Shown here: positions 1 through 14,694 of the stretch, piece by piece
Layout: each line of letters begins with the position of its first letter
Position numbering within the stretch: position 1 is the stretch's first letter
DNA from: Magnetospirillum sp. UT-4
Lineage (GTDB): Bacteria > Pseudomonadota > Alphaproteobacteria > Rhodospirillales > Magnetospirillaceae
Assembly (NCBI RefSeq): GCF_902729435.1
Contig: NZ_LR746521.1
Span: forward strand, 149,011 to 213,010
Length of the DNA: 64,000 nucleotides
Direction: 5' to 3'
Notes under the pieces: generated by a model
Told to the model about the DNA's origin: nothing
Seen by the model: the letters and a program-made list of their open reading frames with translations, nothing else
Database searches by the model: none
Position numbers and translations under genes: made by a program

Positions 1-2
1 AC

Positions 3-629
<627 letters not shown>

Positions 630-633
<4 letters not shown>

Positions 634-914
634 CTGCCCATCTCCGCCCGACAGTCGCAGCCCACACCGGCGGCGATCCAGCGCAGCATCAACCGCTGCG
701 GCAGCCACCGCATGAAGCGGCCGATGCCGCAGCGGTAGCGGCGCTCCGCCTCGATCCAGTCCAGGGCGGGGCAGGGGCCGCGTACCCGCAGGAAACGAAT
801 CCGGGCCAGCGGGCAGGTGGTAAGCGCGCAGCACAGGCCGCAGCCGTTGCAGGCGGCGCCGAAGGCCGGCTTGGCCGGTGCGTCGGAATGCAGGGCGACG
901 GTGGCGATGTCCAT
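630..914 (-). CDS. Small Cys-rich protein, putative metal or Fe-S binding
   Basis: A 94-residue protein convergent with thiG. I chose the ATG at 914 (MDIATVALH) because the conserved-looking part starts there and a GGAG lies 14 bases upstream; an in-frame ATG at 1037 would add a low-complexity tail. Residues 22-34 hold a dense cysteine cluster, CNGCGLCC followed by TTCPLAR, and further Cys occur in RGPCPALD, RYRCGIG and VGCDCRA. Such patterns occur in small YkgJ-like or ferredoxin-like proteins, but I cannot name a function. It has no signal peptide or clear membrane segment. Its TAG stop lies in the CTAG that forms the right end of the palindromic element, mirroring thiG. Before insertion the two genes would have overlapped tail to tail by their stop codons. 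Confidence 0.65.
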
Positions 915-1053
915 GGCTTCAGGGTAGCTCCGGCCGCTCCCGGCGCAAGATGACACTATGGTGACAGGGGGTCCTAATGGTGCGGCAGCCGAAGGCCGCG
1001 GCGCTATTACTGGGGGCTCGGGGGACGGTAACCGCACCGCAACAATCGCTCTA

Positions 1054-1071
1054 TCATATTGAAAAATATGA
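1054..1071. other. Perfect AT-rich palindrome in the 915-1272 intergenic region
   Basis: TCATATT-GAAA-AATATGA is a perfect 7-bp inverted repeat with a GAAA loop. It lies in the AT-rich part (about 1035-1130) of the 358-bp gap between the divergent small Cys-rich gene and the decarboxylase leader. It could be an operator or the start of the leader transcript. Nothing else recognisable was seen in 915-1230. Confidence 0.35.
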
Positions 1072-1234
1072 AAGAAGCCAAGATATGCGAAAAAACTTCG
1101 TCAGCACGCTCAATTTTTCCCTTTTCATCCGGCGAAAACGGCGTATATAGCGCCTTCAGGTGAGACGTACAGCGCACGTGCCTCTGGCCCTTCAATGGGT
1201 TTATGTAACGACGTCCAAGGCGTCTTCTGGGTGC

Positions 1235-1485
1235 AGCGGGGCGGAAGCCCCCGGTGCTTGGAGGATTTAGCTATGAACGTGGTGGCACGGCAGGCGCTGT
1301 CGGCAACCTTTTCCCTTTTCGCTGATGGATTCCGCCCGCGGCAGGTCTGGGCCCTGCTGTGGAGCGATGTCCGAAGTCCCTCCCGGCGGAGCTGACGGCT
1401 TCCCGAATTGCCGTCGCTTTCACGGTCCGCGTGGTTGACCCCCGCGGCACCGAGGTTCCGTCGTCGTTGTTTGGAGGGTTTCGCG
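1235..1485 (+). promoter_or_regulatory. Structured 5' leader of the ornithine decarboxylase gene (possible speF-type leader RNA)
   Basis: About 250 nt upstream of the decarboxylase contain a GGGGC-GGAA-GCCCC hairpin (1238-1251), a 40-codon ORF with an ideal Shine-Dalgarno (1273-1395), a strong hairpin at 1423-1452 (CGGTCCGCG paired with CGCGG-C-ACCG), and the gene's own GGAGGG at 1473-1478. CCCTCC at 1378-1383, inside the end of the short ORF, is complementary to that GGAGGG. It is established that alphaproteobacterial ornithine decarboxylase genes often carry the 'speF' leader RNA motif. I could not match its covariance model by eye, so the assignment rests on context and visible structure. 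Confidence 0.45.
1273..1395 (+). CDS. Candidate leader peptide (40 aa) upstream of ornithine decarboxylase
   Basis: An ATG at 1273 is preceded by GGAGG with an 8-nt spacer, as good a ribosome site as that of the decarboxylase itself. The 40-residue product begins MNVVARQALSATFS, has an aromatic/hydrophobic middle (QVWALLWSDV) and an arginine/serine-rich end (RSPSRRS). It ends 90 nt before the decarboxylase start. Its last codons contain a CCCTCC stretch that could pair with the downstream Shine-Dalgarno. E. coli speF is controlled by a translated leader (SpeFL) that arrests with ornithine; an analogous role here is inference, and no sequence similarity to SpeFL is seen. Confidence 0.45.
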   Translation: MNVVARQALSATFSLFADGFRPRQVWALLWSDVRSPSRRS

Positions 1486-2616
1486 ATGACCGCGAAGATC
1501 GCCCGTTTCCTGGAGGAAGTCCGTCCGGTCACCCCCTGCGTGGTGGTTGACCTGGACGTGGTGCGTGACAACTATCTCGGCCTGCGCCACTGGCTGCCGC
1601 TCGCCCAGGTGTACTATGCGGTCAAGGCCAACCCGGCCCCCGAGATCGTGCGCATGCTGACCGGCCTCGGCTCGTCCTTCGACGTCGCCTCGCGCGGCGA
1701 GATCGACCTGTGCCTCGAGAACGGCGCCCCGGCCGAGCGCATCTCGTTCGGCAACACCATCAAGAAGCAGTCGGACATCGCCTACGCCTATGCCAAGGGC
1801 GTCCGCCTCTATGCCTTCGATTCCCTGTGCGAGCTGGAGAAGCTGGCGGAATCCGCCCCCGGCTCGCGCGTGTTCTGCCGCATCCTGATGACCTGCGAGG
1901 GCGCCGAATGGCCGCTGTCGCGCAAGTTCGGCTGCGAGATCGACATGGCCAAGGACCTGCTGGTGCGGGCCCGCGAGCTGGGCCTCGACCCCTACGGCGT
2001 GTCGTTCCACGTCGGCTCCCAGCAGACCGATCTGGGCCAGTGGGACATCGCCGTGGGCAAGGCGGCGATGCTGATCACCGCCCTCAACGCCGCCGGCATC
2101 GAGCTGCGCATGGTCAACCTGGGCGGCGGCTTCCCGGCCAAGTACCGCTCCGACGTGCCGGCGGTCGAGCGTTATGCCGACGCCGTCATGCACGCCATGA
2201 CCAAGCATTTCGGCAACGCCCTGCCGGCCATGATCATCGAGCCCGGCCGTTCGCTGGTGGGCGACGCCGGCGTGCTCGAGACCGAGGTGGTGCTGATCTC
2301 GCGCAAGGGCTACGAGGAAGACTCGCGCTGGGTCTACCTGGACGTCGGCAAGTTCGGCGGCCTGGCCGAGACCATGGACGAGGCCATCAAGTACCGCATC
2401 GTCACCCCCCGCGACGGCGACGACACCGCGCCGGTGGTGCTGGCCGGCCCGACCTGCGATTCGGCGGACATCCTCTACGAAAAGGCCGGCTACGAGATGC
2501 CGGTGACCCTCAAGGTCGGCGACAAGGTGCGCATCCTGTCGACCGGCGCCTATACCACTTCCTACTCGGCGGTCAACTTCAACGGCTTCGCGCCCTTGAA
2601 GGCCTATTTCATCTGA
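1486..2616 (+). CDS. Ornithine/lysine decarboxylase, fold-type III PLP enzyme
   Basis: A 376-residue cytosolic enzyme of the eukaryotic-like (alanine racemase fold) ornithine decarboxylase family, which makes putrescine (or cadaverine) for polyamine synthesis. Visible hallmarks are YYAVKANP with the PLP lysine at about K47, FDVASRGEIDL, GNTIKKQSDI, SFHVGSQQ, NLGGGFP, the PLP-phosphate loop EPGRSLVGDAG, and GPTCDSADILYE with the catalytic Cys near 324. The end GAYTTSYSAVNFNGF is typical. Length matches bacterial family members. The ATG at 1486 was chosen for its GGAGGG seven bases upstream and because the family N-terminus starts here; the upstream in-frame extension is leader sequence. It is probably controlled through that leader, and a terminator-like hairpin follows. 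Confidence 0.93.
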   Translation: MTAKIARFLEEVRPVTPCVVVDLDVVRDNYLGLRHWLPLAQVYYAVKANPAPEIVRMLTGLGSSFDVASRGEIDLCLENGAPAERISFGNTIKKQSDIAYAYAKGVRLYAFDSLCELEKLAESAPGSRVFCRILMTCEGAEWPLSRKFGCEIDMAKDLLVRARELGLDPYGVSFHVGSQQTDLGQWDIAVGKAAMLITALNAAGIELRMVNLGGGFPAKYRSDVPAVERYADAVMHAMTKHFGNALPAMIIEPGRSLVGDAGVLETEVVLISRKGYEEDSRWVYLDVGKFGGLAETMDEAIKYRIVTPRDGDDTAPVVLAGPTCDSADILYEKAGYEMPVTLKVGDKVRILSTGAYTTSYSAVNFNGFAPLKAYFI

Positions 2617-2667
2617 AACTGGCCTCCGGCGCGGCGCCACGCCGCCCGGGGAACCTCCGAGCCCGAT

Positions 2668-2703
2668 GAAGGGGACGCGGTGCGAGCCGCGTCCCCTTCT
2701 TCA
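2668..2703 (+). terminator. Terminator-like hairpin after the decarboxylase
   Basis: A perfect 13-bp stem (2668-2680 with 2687-2699, GAAGGGGACGCGG and its complement) with a six-base loop, followed by a short T-rich CTTCTTC. The U-tract is weak but the stem is strong and lies 50 bp after the stop. Confidence 0.65.
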
Positions 2704-2714
2704 TGTCGGGAAAA

Positions 2715-2957
2715 GAGGTGTTCACCACGAAGGCACGAAGGACACGAAGAAGGCACAGAGGAGAAACATCCTTCTCTGTGACTCCTCTGTGTCTCTGTGT
2801 CTCTGTGGTTTATCCCCTGGTGGTGCACCGACACCGTGTCCGCGACTCCTGGGTCCCCGCGCAGGCGGGAACGACGGAGGGGCGCTTTTCGAACGACACC
2901 CATGAAGCATTTTTCACCACCAAGGCGATCTTCTCTTCGTGCCTTCGTGGTGAATAA
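2715..2957. repeat. Intergenic palindromic repeat of the 'ACCACGAAGGCACGAAG' family
   Basis: A non-coding stretch with an arm TTCACCACGAAGGCACGAAG at about 2718, an inverted CTCTGTGTCTCTGTGGTT at about 2787-2810, a CCCGCGCAGGCGGG hairpin at about 2855, and an inverted TTCGTGCCTTCGTGGTGAA at 2936-2954. The same family recurs at 20080-20155 and four times in 34800-36140. Confidence 0.75.
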
Positions 2958-3057
2958 CCGCCGGGACGGCAATTCCTGCCGGGCAAAGTCGGGCGAGGGG
3001 GCAGGTCCTGCCACCCTCGGAATTCGGCAACATATTGAAAATCATACATTTAGTCTC

Positions 3058-3073
3058 TGGCACGCCCCCTGCA
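3058..3073 (+). promoter_or_regulatory. Sigma-54 promoter (-24/-12) of the hook protein gene
   Basis: TGGCACG-CCCC-CTGCA matches the RpoN consensus TGGCACG-N4-TTGCW with one mismatch and lies 48 bp before the hook gene start. Sigma-54 control of hook genes is known in related alphaproteobacteria. The activator site was not identified. Confidence 0.8.
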
Positions 3074-3120
3074 TCTGCTTTGGCGGAATATCACGTCCGA
3101 CGAGCGGCAGGAGGCTCGCG

Positions 3121-4710
3121 ATGCTGTGGGGTGCATTCAATAACGCCAGTTCGGCGATGATGGCGATGAGCTGGGACATGGGGTCCATCAGCCAGAACAT
3201 CGCCAACGTCAACACAACCGGCTACAAGCGCAAGGAAACGCTGTTCCAGACGGTGATGTCGGAATCGCACGCCGCGCCCAGCACCCATTCCGGGCGGCTG
3301 AACATCTTTGGCGTGCAGACCGCCGACCGCTATCACATCTCGACCCAGGGCGTCATCACCAACTCGGACTTCACCAACGATCTGGCGCTGAACGGCAAGG
3401 GCTTCATGATGGTGGCCCCGCCCGGGGCCGCGACCGGTGGGGCCGGGGGGGCGCAGCCGCCGGCCGCCGCGTCGGTGGACGATCCCGCCTCGGTGCTCTA
3501 CACCCGCGACGGTTCCTTCAGCTATGTCAGCGGCGCCAACGGCGAGAGCTATTTCACCCTCGGGGGCAATTACCTGCTGGGGTGGATGGCCGACGAGGCG
3601 GGTGTCGTCCAGCCCGGTGGATCGCTCGAGGCGGTCTACACCCTGCCGACCACCACCCTGGAGGGGAAGGCGACGACCGAAGCTTCGCTGGCGCTCAACA
3701 TCCCGTCGCAGGCGGAACAGACCCCGACCCAGCACAAGACCTACTTCACCTACACCGACCCCCTGGGCGCCAACCAGTCCATGACCGTCACCTGGGATCG
3801 GGTGGACGGCAACACCTGGACCGTGACACCGAGCGTCGATGCCGCGGTCGGGACGGTCACCACCACGCCCATCACCGTGACAATGGACGGGTGGCGCACC
3901 ATCACCGACCCCGCCGTCACCACCCAGGCCATCGACATCGACTGGGACGACGGCGCCTACGGCGCCGCGACCGCCAGTTCCTCCACCAACATCGACATTT
4001 CGGTCGACCGGCCAAGCCCGCACCTGGAGAAGGTGTTCATGTCGGTCTTCGACGACGCCTTCACCGAGCATTCGGCGACCCTGGCGTTCGAGCGCTACGG
4101 CAGCAACACCTGGTACCTGCATGTCAATGGCGGAACCAACCAGACCACGGGGACCATGCCGGATCCGGTGGCGCTGGAATTCAGCTCGGAAGGGCAGTTG
4201 CTGACGCCCGCCGACCTGATCCAGGTGGGGCTCAGCTGGACGGCATCGGGTGTCGATAACACGGCGGATTTCACCCTCGACCTGCGCAACATGACTCAGT
4301 TCGACAACGAATTGCTGTGGTCCAGCATCGACCAGGACGGCTACGGCGAGGGGACCATGCTGAACGCCGGCTTCAACGAGCGCGGCGAGATGATCGGGCA
4401 CTTCACCAATGGCGAGAACCGGGTGCTGTTCCAGGTCCCGATCGCCCAGTTCGTGTCGGAAAACCGGCTCGATCCCATCACCGGCAACCTGTTCCGCCGC
4501 ACCCGCGAGGCGGGCGACATCAGGGTCGGGGCGGTTGAGACCATGGTCGGGCAGCCGCGCTTCGTGCCGTCCTCGCTGGAGACCTCGACGGTGGACATCG
4601 AGGACGAGTTCACCAAGATGATCGTGACCCAGAAGGCCTATTCCACCAACGCCACGGTGTTCCGCACCGCCGACGAGATGACCGTGACGGCGCGCGACCT
4701 GAAGGCGTAG
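3121..4710 (+). CDS. flgE: Flagellar hook protein, FlgE family
   Basis: A 529-residue axial flagellar protein exported by the flagellar type III system to build the hook. The N-terminal helix carries the rod/hook signature SQNIANVNTTGYKRKETLF at about residues 24-42. The middle is a long variable Ser/Thr-rich D1/D2-type region. The C-terminus has VDIEDEFTKMIVTQKAYSTN and ends TADEMTVTARDLKA, the conserved C-terminal coiled coil. The ATG at 3121 has AGGAGG at 3109-3114; the upstream open frame runs through repeats and is not coding. A sigma-54 promoter lies directly upstream. The N-terminus differs from the classical FlgE start, and no other rod/hook genes are adjacent, so it may be a second hook-type protein rather than the main FlgE. 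Confidence 0.88.
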   Translation: MLWGAFNNASSAMMAMSWDMGSISQNIANVNTTGYKRKETLFQTVMSESHAAPSTHSGRLNIFGVQTADRYHISTQGVITNSDFTNDLALNGKGFMMVAPPGAATGGAGGAQPPAAASVDDPASVLYTRDGSFSYVSGANGESYFTLGGNYLLGWMADEAGVVQPGGSLEAVYTLPTTTLEGKATTEASLALNIPSQAEQTPTQHKTYFTYTDPLGANQSMTVTWDRVDGNTWTVTPSVDAAVGTVTTTPITVTMDGWRTITDPAVTTQAIDIDWDDGAYGAATASSSTNIDISVDRPSPHLEKVFMSVFDDAFTEHSATLAFERYGSNTWYLHVNGGTNQTTGTMPDPVALEFSSEGQLLTPADLIQVGLSWTASGVDNTADFTLDLRNMTQFDNELLWSSIDQDGYGEGTMLNAGFNERGEMIGHFTNGENRVLFQVPIAQFVSENRLDPITGNLFRRTREAGDIRVGAVETMVGQPRFVPSSLETSTVDIEDEFTKMIVTQKAYSTNATVFRTADEMTVTARDLKA

Positions 4711-4719
4711 CGGGCGCCG

Positions 4720-6159
4720 CTACGACGTCTCGCGCAGCCGGCCCAGATAGCTGTCCACCTCGGAGCGCATGTACGAGGCCTTGACCGCCAGGGCGTCGGC
4801 CGAGCGGTTCAGCTCGCCGGCCGCCGAGGCCGAGACGCCCAGCGCCTCGATGGCGCTGTTGACCGAGCTGGTCACCGCCTTGGCTCCCGACGCCGCCTCG
4901 CCCACATGGGCGGCGATGGTGCCGGTGGCGGCGGTCTGGGCTTCCACCGACACCCGGACCTCGGTGGCGACCTGATTGATGGCCGAGACCGACGCGACGG
5001 TGTGGTGGGTGGTCTCCACCGCCAGGTTGGTGGCGTTCACCGCCTCCTGCACCGACGCGGCGATGTCGTGGGTGGCCCGGCTGGTCTGCTCGGACAGCTT
5101 CTTGATCTCCTGCGCCACCACGGCGAAGCCGCGGCCGGCGGCACCGGCGCGGGCCGCCTCGATGGTGGCGTTCAGCGCCAGCATGCGGGTCTGGCGGGCG
5201 ATGGTGTCGATGGTCTCGCCGATGCGGCCGATGCGGGACGCCACATCAAGCAGGCCCTGCATGGCGTCGTTGGTGGCGTGGGCGGCCTCGGCCGCCTGGG
5301 CCGCCGCGTCGGCGGTGCGCACCACGTTGCTGCGGATTTCCTGGATGGAACTGGCCAGGTTGGTGGTGTTGGAGGCGATGTTGTCGACGCTGAACGAGGC
5401 CTCTTCCGCCGCCGCCGCCATGTTGACGGTCTCGTAATCCATGTGCGAGAGGCGGTGCAGCATCTCCTCGGAATGGGATTTGAGGTTGACCGCCATGGCC
5501 CCGACCTCGTCCACCACGCCCTTGATCGAACGCTCGAAGCCCAGGGCAAGGTCGGTGACCATCTTGGCCCGGTTCTGCTTGGCCGCCTCGAAGTAGTCCA
5601 GGGTGACCAGGGACACGTCCAGCTGGGTCGCCTTGGTCAGGGCCTGGGCCAGGGCGTCGAACTGACGGCTGCCCTTCAGGAGCGTCAGAGCCCGCGCCGC
5701 CCCGGCCGAGGCCATGGCCTGGTACCACGAGGCGCCGAGGTCGAGATAGGCCAGCATGAACCCCAATTGCTGGGCGGTGGCGATGTAGTCGGCGGTGAAT
5801 TCGGCCCGGTACAGGCGGGTCCAGTGTTCGACCAACGCCCCTTTCAGGGTGGTGGCGGCGTCGCCCGCCATCTTCTCGTCGAACGGGGGGAAACGTCCGA
5901 CCCAGTCGGAGGCGTGATCGACCAGGGCCGGCGCGGTCTCGACCACCTTGGCGCAGGATCCGCGGATCAGCTCCTGGGTCGCGTCATCGACCGCGAACAG
6001 CTGAAGGTAAAGGGCGACCTGCGCCTTCATGTCGAGGGCAGGGGGGGAAGCGCCGCCGCCGACCGGTTCGTCGTCGTCGTCGAAGAACAGCCCGTCGCCG
6101 CCCGACGGGGCGGCTGCCGATGGGGCGTCGTCGGAGAACAGTTCGAAATCGTCGCTCAT
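4720..6159 (-). CDS. Soluble methyl-accepting chemotaxis protein with globin-coupled-sensor-like N-terminus
   Basis: A 479-residue cytoplasmic chemoreceptor without membrane segments. The first 45 residues are acidic and low complexity. Residues about 45-200 are all-helical and resemble the sensor-globin domain of HemAT-type aerotaxis receptors ([25 protein letters not shown]). The rest is an MCP signalling domain with the hairpin tip [17 protein letters not shown] and [15 protein letters not shown], which contacts CheA/CheW. By eye the residue equivalent to the HemAT proximal haem histidine (SIHLRIG) is a glutamine (TAQQLGF), so haem binding is uncertain. The ATG at 6159 was chosen because the upstream in-frame extension is poor coding sequence. 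It converges on the hook gene with 9 bp between stops. Confidence 0.85.
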   Translation of the reverse strand: MSDDFELFSDDAPSAAAPSGGDGLFFDDDDEPVGGGASPPALDMKAQVALYLQLFAVDDATQELIRGSCAKVVETAPALVDHASDWVGRFPPFDEKMAGDAATTLKGALVEHWTRLYRAEFTADYIATAQQLGFMLAYLDLGASWYQAMASAGAARALTLLKGSRQFDALAQALTKATQLDVSLVTLDYFEAAKQNRAKMVTDLALGFERSIKGVVDEVGAMAVNLKSHSEEMLHRLSHMDYETVNMAAAAEEASFSVDNIASNTTNLASSIQEIRSNVVRTADAAAQAAEAAHATNDAMQGLLDVASRIGRIGETIDTIARQTRMLALNATIEAARAGAAGRGFAVVAQEIKKLSEQTSRATHDIAASVQEAVNATNLAVETTHHTVASVSAINQVATEVRVSVEAQTAATGTIAAHVGEAASGAKAVTSSVNSAIEALGVSASAAGELNRSADALAVKASYMRSEVDSYLGRLRETS

Positions 6160-6640
6160 GACACCCGTTCGGCACCCGGTCCTTGCCGGCCTGCGGGCAA
6201 TGCCGGTGGGACAGCGGACAGATGGACTAACCCCTGATCCAAAGATAACGGCTATCGCGGCCAAAGGAAAGGTGCTGTTCGGCGCCCCCAGGGCGGCCCG
6301 CCTATCCTGAACGTCAGCGCGCTGTGCGTTGATAATCGGCCGAACGGCATGGAACATCGCAGGGTGAGAATTCCCATTGGCGGTTTCGCCGCGGCCCCAC
6401 CCGTTCGGGGCAGCGGGCGCCACCCCGGGGCTGAATCAATTGCGCGGCGGCGGTTCCCGGGGTGACTCGCGGACTTGGCGGCGGCTCCCTAATCGCGTAT
6501 GAAGTCACCTTTGCGTCGAAGGGGGGGCGTTGGCCGCCCGTTCGGGAAGGGAGAGGCGCGCGCCTTCGCGCCGTTGGAAAAACCAAGAATCGGCCGCGTT
6601 CCCGACCCTGGGGCCGCGGTCCAGGGGAACCGAGTGCCAG
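6160..6640. other. Intergenic region between divergent chemoreceptor and gltB
   Basis: 481 bp without a supported gene. It must hold the divergent promoters of the chemoreceptor and gltBD. I see only a small GC hairpin near 6558-6575 and no convincing sigma-54, FNR or riboswitch signature. Confidence 0.6.
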
Positions 6641-11251
<4,611 letters not shown>

Positions 11252-11252
11252 G

Positions 11253-12668
11253 ATGGGCAAGGCGACCGGTTTCAAGGAATTTCCGCGCCAGACCCCCGGC
11301 TATGAAGCGCCTGCGGAGCGGGTCAAGCACTACCGCGAATTCACCCTGCCGCTGGCCGAGGCCGACCTCAACAAGCAGGGCGCGCGCTGCATGGATTGCG
11401 GCATCCCGTTCTGCCACCAGGGCTGTCCGGTCAACAACATCATCCCGGACTGGAACGATCTGGTCTATCGCAACCGGTGGAAGGACGCCATCGAGGTCCT
11501 GCACTCCACCAACAACTTCCCCGAATTCACCGGCCGCGTCTGCCCCGCCCCGTGCGAGGCGTCGTGCACCCTGAACCTGGAAGAGTCGCCGGTGGCCATC
11601 AAGACCGTCGAGCACGCGGTGATCGAGCGCGCCTGGGCCGAAGGATGGATCGTCCCCGAGCCGCCCAAGGCCCGCACCGGCAAGCGCGTCGCCGTGATCG
11701 GCGCCGGTCCCGCCGGCCTGGCCGCGGCGCAGCAGCTGTGCCGCGCCGGCCACCAGGTGACGCTGTACGAGAAGAACGCCTTCGCCGGCGGCCTGCTGCG
11801 CTACGGCATCCCCGACTTCAAGCTGGACAAGGCGGTGATCGAGCGCCGCGTCGCCCAGATGAAGGCCGAGGGCGTCGAGTTCCGCATGGGCGCCCATGTG
11901 GGGGTGTCCGTGCCGGTCTCGGAAGTTCTCGCCTACGACGCGGTGGTGCTGTCGGGCGGCTCGGAAAAGCCGCGCGATCTGCCGGTGCCGGGCCGCGACC
12001 TGGACGGCGTCCACTTCGCCATGGATTTCCTCGCCCAGCAGAATCGCCGGGTGTCGGGCGAAGGCGTGATGGGCGGCGCCGACATCCTGGCGATGGGCAA
12101 GAAGGTGGTGGTGATCGGCGGCGGCGACACCGGTGCCGATTGCGTCGGCACCTCCAACCGCCAGGGTGCCGCCGCGGTGGTGCAGATCGAGATCATGCCC
12201 CGGCCGCCGGAAAAGGAGGACAAGCTGGCCACCTGGCCGCTGTGGCCCAACAAGCTGCGCTCCTCCTCCAGCCACGACGAGGGCTGCGAACGCCGCTGGT
12301 CGGTGGCGACCCAGTCCTTCACCGGCGAGGGCGGCAAGGTCAAGGCGCTGAACTGCGTGCAGGTGGACGGCAAGTTCCAGCCGGTGCCCGGCACCGAATT
12401 CACCCTGGAGGCCGATCTGGTGCTGCTGGCCATGGGCTTCGTCCATCCGGTGCACGAGGGCCTGATCGACGGCCTGGGGGTGGAAAAGGACGGCCGCGGC
12501 AACGTCAAGGCCGACACCGAGGGCTACCGGACCTCCAACCCCAAGGTGTTCGCCTGCGGCGACATGCGCCGGGGACAAAGCCTGGTGGTGTGGGCCATCC
12601 GCGAAGGCCGCCAGGCGGCCCGCGCCGTCGATGCCTTCCTGATGGGGGCGAGCGACCTGCCCCAGTAA
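11253..12668 (+). CDS. gltD: Glutamate synthase (NADPH) small subunit
   Basis: A 471-residue flavoprotein partner of GltB that takes electrons from NADPH and passes them through FAD and [4Fe-4S] clusters to the large subunit. The N-terminal Cys-rich domain has [15 protein letters not shown] and [12 protein letters not shown]. The FAD-binding motif is [12 protein letters not shown], and the NADPH-binding motif is [14 protein letters not shown]. The C-terminal FAD signature is [18 protein letters not shown]. It starts one base after gltB and is certainly co-transcribed. A strong terminator follows. The same domain type recurs in the 53.3 kb flavoprotein of the Mrp-linked complex. Confidence 0.97.
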   Translation: MGKATGFKEFPRQTPGYEAPAERVKHYREFTLPLAEADLNKQGARCMDCGIPFCHQGCPVNNIIPDWNDLVYRNRWKDAIEVLHSTNNFPEFTGRVCPAPCEASCTLNLEESPVAIKTVEHAVIERAWAEGWIVPEPPKARTGKRVAVIGAGPAGLAAAQQLCRAGHQVTLYEKNAFAGGLLRYGIPDFKLDKAVIERRVAQMKAEGVEFRMGAHVGVSVPVSEVLAYDAVVLSGGSEKPRDLPVPGRDLDGVHFAMDFLAQQNRRVSGEGVMGGADILAMGKKVVVIGGGDTGADCVGTSNRQGAAAVVQIEIMPRPPEKEDKLATWPLWPNKLRSSSSHDEGCERRWSVATQSFTGEGGKVKALNCVQVDGKFQPVPGTEFTLEADLVLLAMGFVHPVHEGLIDGLGVEKDGRGNVKADTEGYRTSNPKVFACGDMRRGQSLVVWAIREGRQAARAVDAFLMGASDLPQ

Positions 12669-12694
12669 TTTATCATGCGAATACTGTGTGAACG

Positions 12695-12722
12695 GGCCGC
12701 CCAACTGGGCGGCCTTTTTCAT
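12695..12722 (+). terminator. Rho-independent terminator of gltBD
   Basis: An 8-bp GC stem GGCCGCCC/GGGCGGCC (12695-12702 with 12707-12714), loop AACT, followed by TTTTTC. Confidence 0.93.
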
Positions 12723-12795
12723 TTTCCTAATAATAACCCAGGGTTACATAATTATCGATACAATTGCGTTAATTGAATGGATGAGGGGAAAGCTG

Positions 12796-12824
12796 TTGAC
12801 TTGGTGCGGCGCTATACCAGAATT
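12796..12824 (+). promoter_or_regulatory. Possible sigma-70-type promoter of the Cache chemoreceptor gene
   Basis: TTGACT, a 17-bp spacer and AGAATT occur in an AT-rich stretch between the gltD terminator and the receptor gene, 42 bp before its start codon. Confidence 0.4.
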
Positions 12825-12865
12825 ACCAGGGGTCAACTTGCCTGCCTGGTGTCTGGGGTGCCTCC

Positions 12866-14557
12866 ATGAACTTCATCGACGACTGGCGTTTGCGCTCCAA
12901 GATTACAGTTATTGTCGTTCTTTCATTAATAACGATGCTGGCGCTCAGTGTCTTCGCCATCAATGGCCTTCGCGATGAAATGATGTTCGGGCGGCGGATC
13001 AAGACCCAGCATCTGGTCGAATCCGCCGTTGCTTTGGTTGGCCATTACGTCGCCGAAGCCAAGGCCGGCCGAATCTCGGAGGATGCCGCCAAGAGTGCGG
13101 CGATGACCGCTCTGAAATCCATGCGCTATGGCGGCAGCGAGTATTTCTGGGTCAATGACATGACCCCACGGATGGTGATGCATCCGTTCAAGCCCGAACT
13201 GGACGGCAAGGATCTGAGCGGGTTCAAGGACCCGTCCGGCAAGGCGCTGTTCGTCGCCTTCGTCGAAACCGTCGCGCGCTCGAAGGCGGGCTTCGTCGAT
13301 TATCTGTGGCCGAAGCCGGGCCACGATGCCCCGGTGCCGAAAGTGTCCTATGTCGCCGGCATCGACGCGTGGGGCTGGGTGGTCGGCTCGGGCATCTATG
13401 TCGATGACGTCGAAGCCGCCTTCCGCCGCGAGGTTCTGCGCTTCGGCGGAGCGGTGGCGGTGCTTCTGCTCTGCGTCGTCGGTGTCTCGGTGTGGGTCGG
13501 CCGGCGGGTGGTGGCCGGCATGACCGGGGTGTCGCGGGCCATGCACGCCCTGGCGGCCGGTGACACCGCGGTGCCATTGGCCGGTGCCGCCCGGCGCGAC
13601 GAGATCGGCGACATGGTCCGCGCCGTCGAGGTGTTCCGGGAGAATGCGGTGGCGGTGCGGCGGCTCGAGGCCGAGCAGGCGGATTTGCATGCCCGGGCGG
13701 AAGCGCAGCGGCGCGATACTTTGGCGCGCCTGGCCACCGAACTGGAGGGCGGCGTCGTCCACGCCGCCGATGCCGCGGGTGCCGCCGCCGAGCGGATGCG
13801 CTCCGCCGCGACGCGGATGACCGGAAGCGCCGACCGTGCCAGTGCCGAAAGCGCTGCGGTGGCCGCCGCGGCCCACCAGACCACGGCCAACGTGGAGACG
13901 GTCGCCGCCGCGGCCGAGGCGCTGAACGTCTCGATCAGCGAGATCAGCCGGCAGGTCGGCCAGTCCGCCGGCATCGCCCGTGACGCCGTCGCCGCCGCCC
14001 ACCGCACCGACGCGGTCGTCCGCGGCCTCGCCGATGCGGCCGGACGGATCGGCGAGATCGTGAGCATGATCAACGTGATCGCCAGCCAGACCAACCTTCT
14101 GGCGCTCAACGCCACCATCGAGGCGGCGCGGGCCGGTGACGCCGGCAAGGGCTTTGCCGTTGTCGCCAACGAGGTCAAGAGCCTGGCCAACCAGACGGCC
14201 AAGGCGACCGAGGACATCACCGCCCAGGTCAGCTCCATCCAGGCGTCCACCGGGGAAGCGGTGCGCGCCATTCAGGAAATCGGGCACACCATCGACGGCA
14301 TGAGTGCCATCGCCGAGGCCATCGCCGAGGCGGTTGCACAGCAGGGCATCGCCACCCGGGAAATCGCCGGCAACGTGGCCGAAGCGGCCAACGGTTCCCA
14401 TGAGGTGGCGGAGCACATCGGCGCCGTTTCCAGCGCTGCGGGGGAAACCGGCTCGGTTGCCCGCGAGGTGCTGGAGGCCGCCCATGCCCTCTCCAGCGAT
14501 ACCGAGGGGTTGCGCGGCGGTGTCGGTCGCTTCCTCGCCGGTATCCGCGCCATGTAG
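12866..14557 (+). CDS. Methyl-accepting chemotaxis protein with single Cache sensor
   Basis: A 563-residue inner-membrane chemoreceptor. TM1 lies at about 13-33, followed by a periplasmic sCache_2-type domain (about 35-185) with the family sequence [15 protein letters not shown] and [15 protein letters not shown]2 is at about 190-212, then HAMP, and a cytoplasmic signalling domain with tip [30 protein letters not shown]. Such Cache domains bind small organic acids; the ligand is unknown. It is monocistronic between the gltBD terminator and galE. The start was chosen because the N-terminus immediately gives the amphipathic and TM1 segment. Confidence 0.93.
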   Translation: MNFIDDWRLRSKITVIVVLSLITMLALSVFAINGLRDEMMFGRRIKTQHLVESAVALVGHYVAEAKAGRISEDAAKSAAMTALKSMRYGGSEYFWVNDMTPRMVMHPFKPELDGKDLSGFKDPSGKALFVAFVETVARSKAGFVDYLWPKPGHDAPVPKVSYVAGIDAWGWVVGSGIYVDDVEAAFRREVLRFGGAVAVLLLCVVGVSVWVGRRVVAGMTGVSRAMHALAAGDTAVPLAGAARRDEIGDMVRAVEVFRENAVAVRRLEAEQADLHARAEAQRRDTLARLATELEGGVVHAADAAGAAAERMRSAATRMTGSADRASAESAAVAAAAHQTTANVETVAAAAEALNVSISEISRQVGQSAGIARDAVAAAHRTDAVVRGLADAAGRIGEIVSMINVIASQTNLLALNATIEAARAGDAGKGFAVVANEVKSLANQTAKATEDITAQVSSIQASTGEAVRAIQEIGHTIDGMSAIAEAIAEAVAQQGIATREIAGNVAEAANGSHEVAEHIGAVSSAAGETGSVAREVLEAAHALSSDTEGLRGGVGRFLAGIRAM

Positions 14558-14694
14558 GGGGCGGCCGCCCCTCCATCCGGGTCGCTCCGCTACGCCGTCC
14601 GGGTCCTTCGCACGCCCTATGCCCTTTTGCCGCGGCACCGCCCGGCGTGACAGCTTGGCACCTCGTCACACGCCAATCGGCGATGGAGGGGCCC

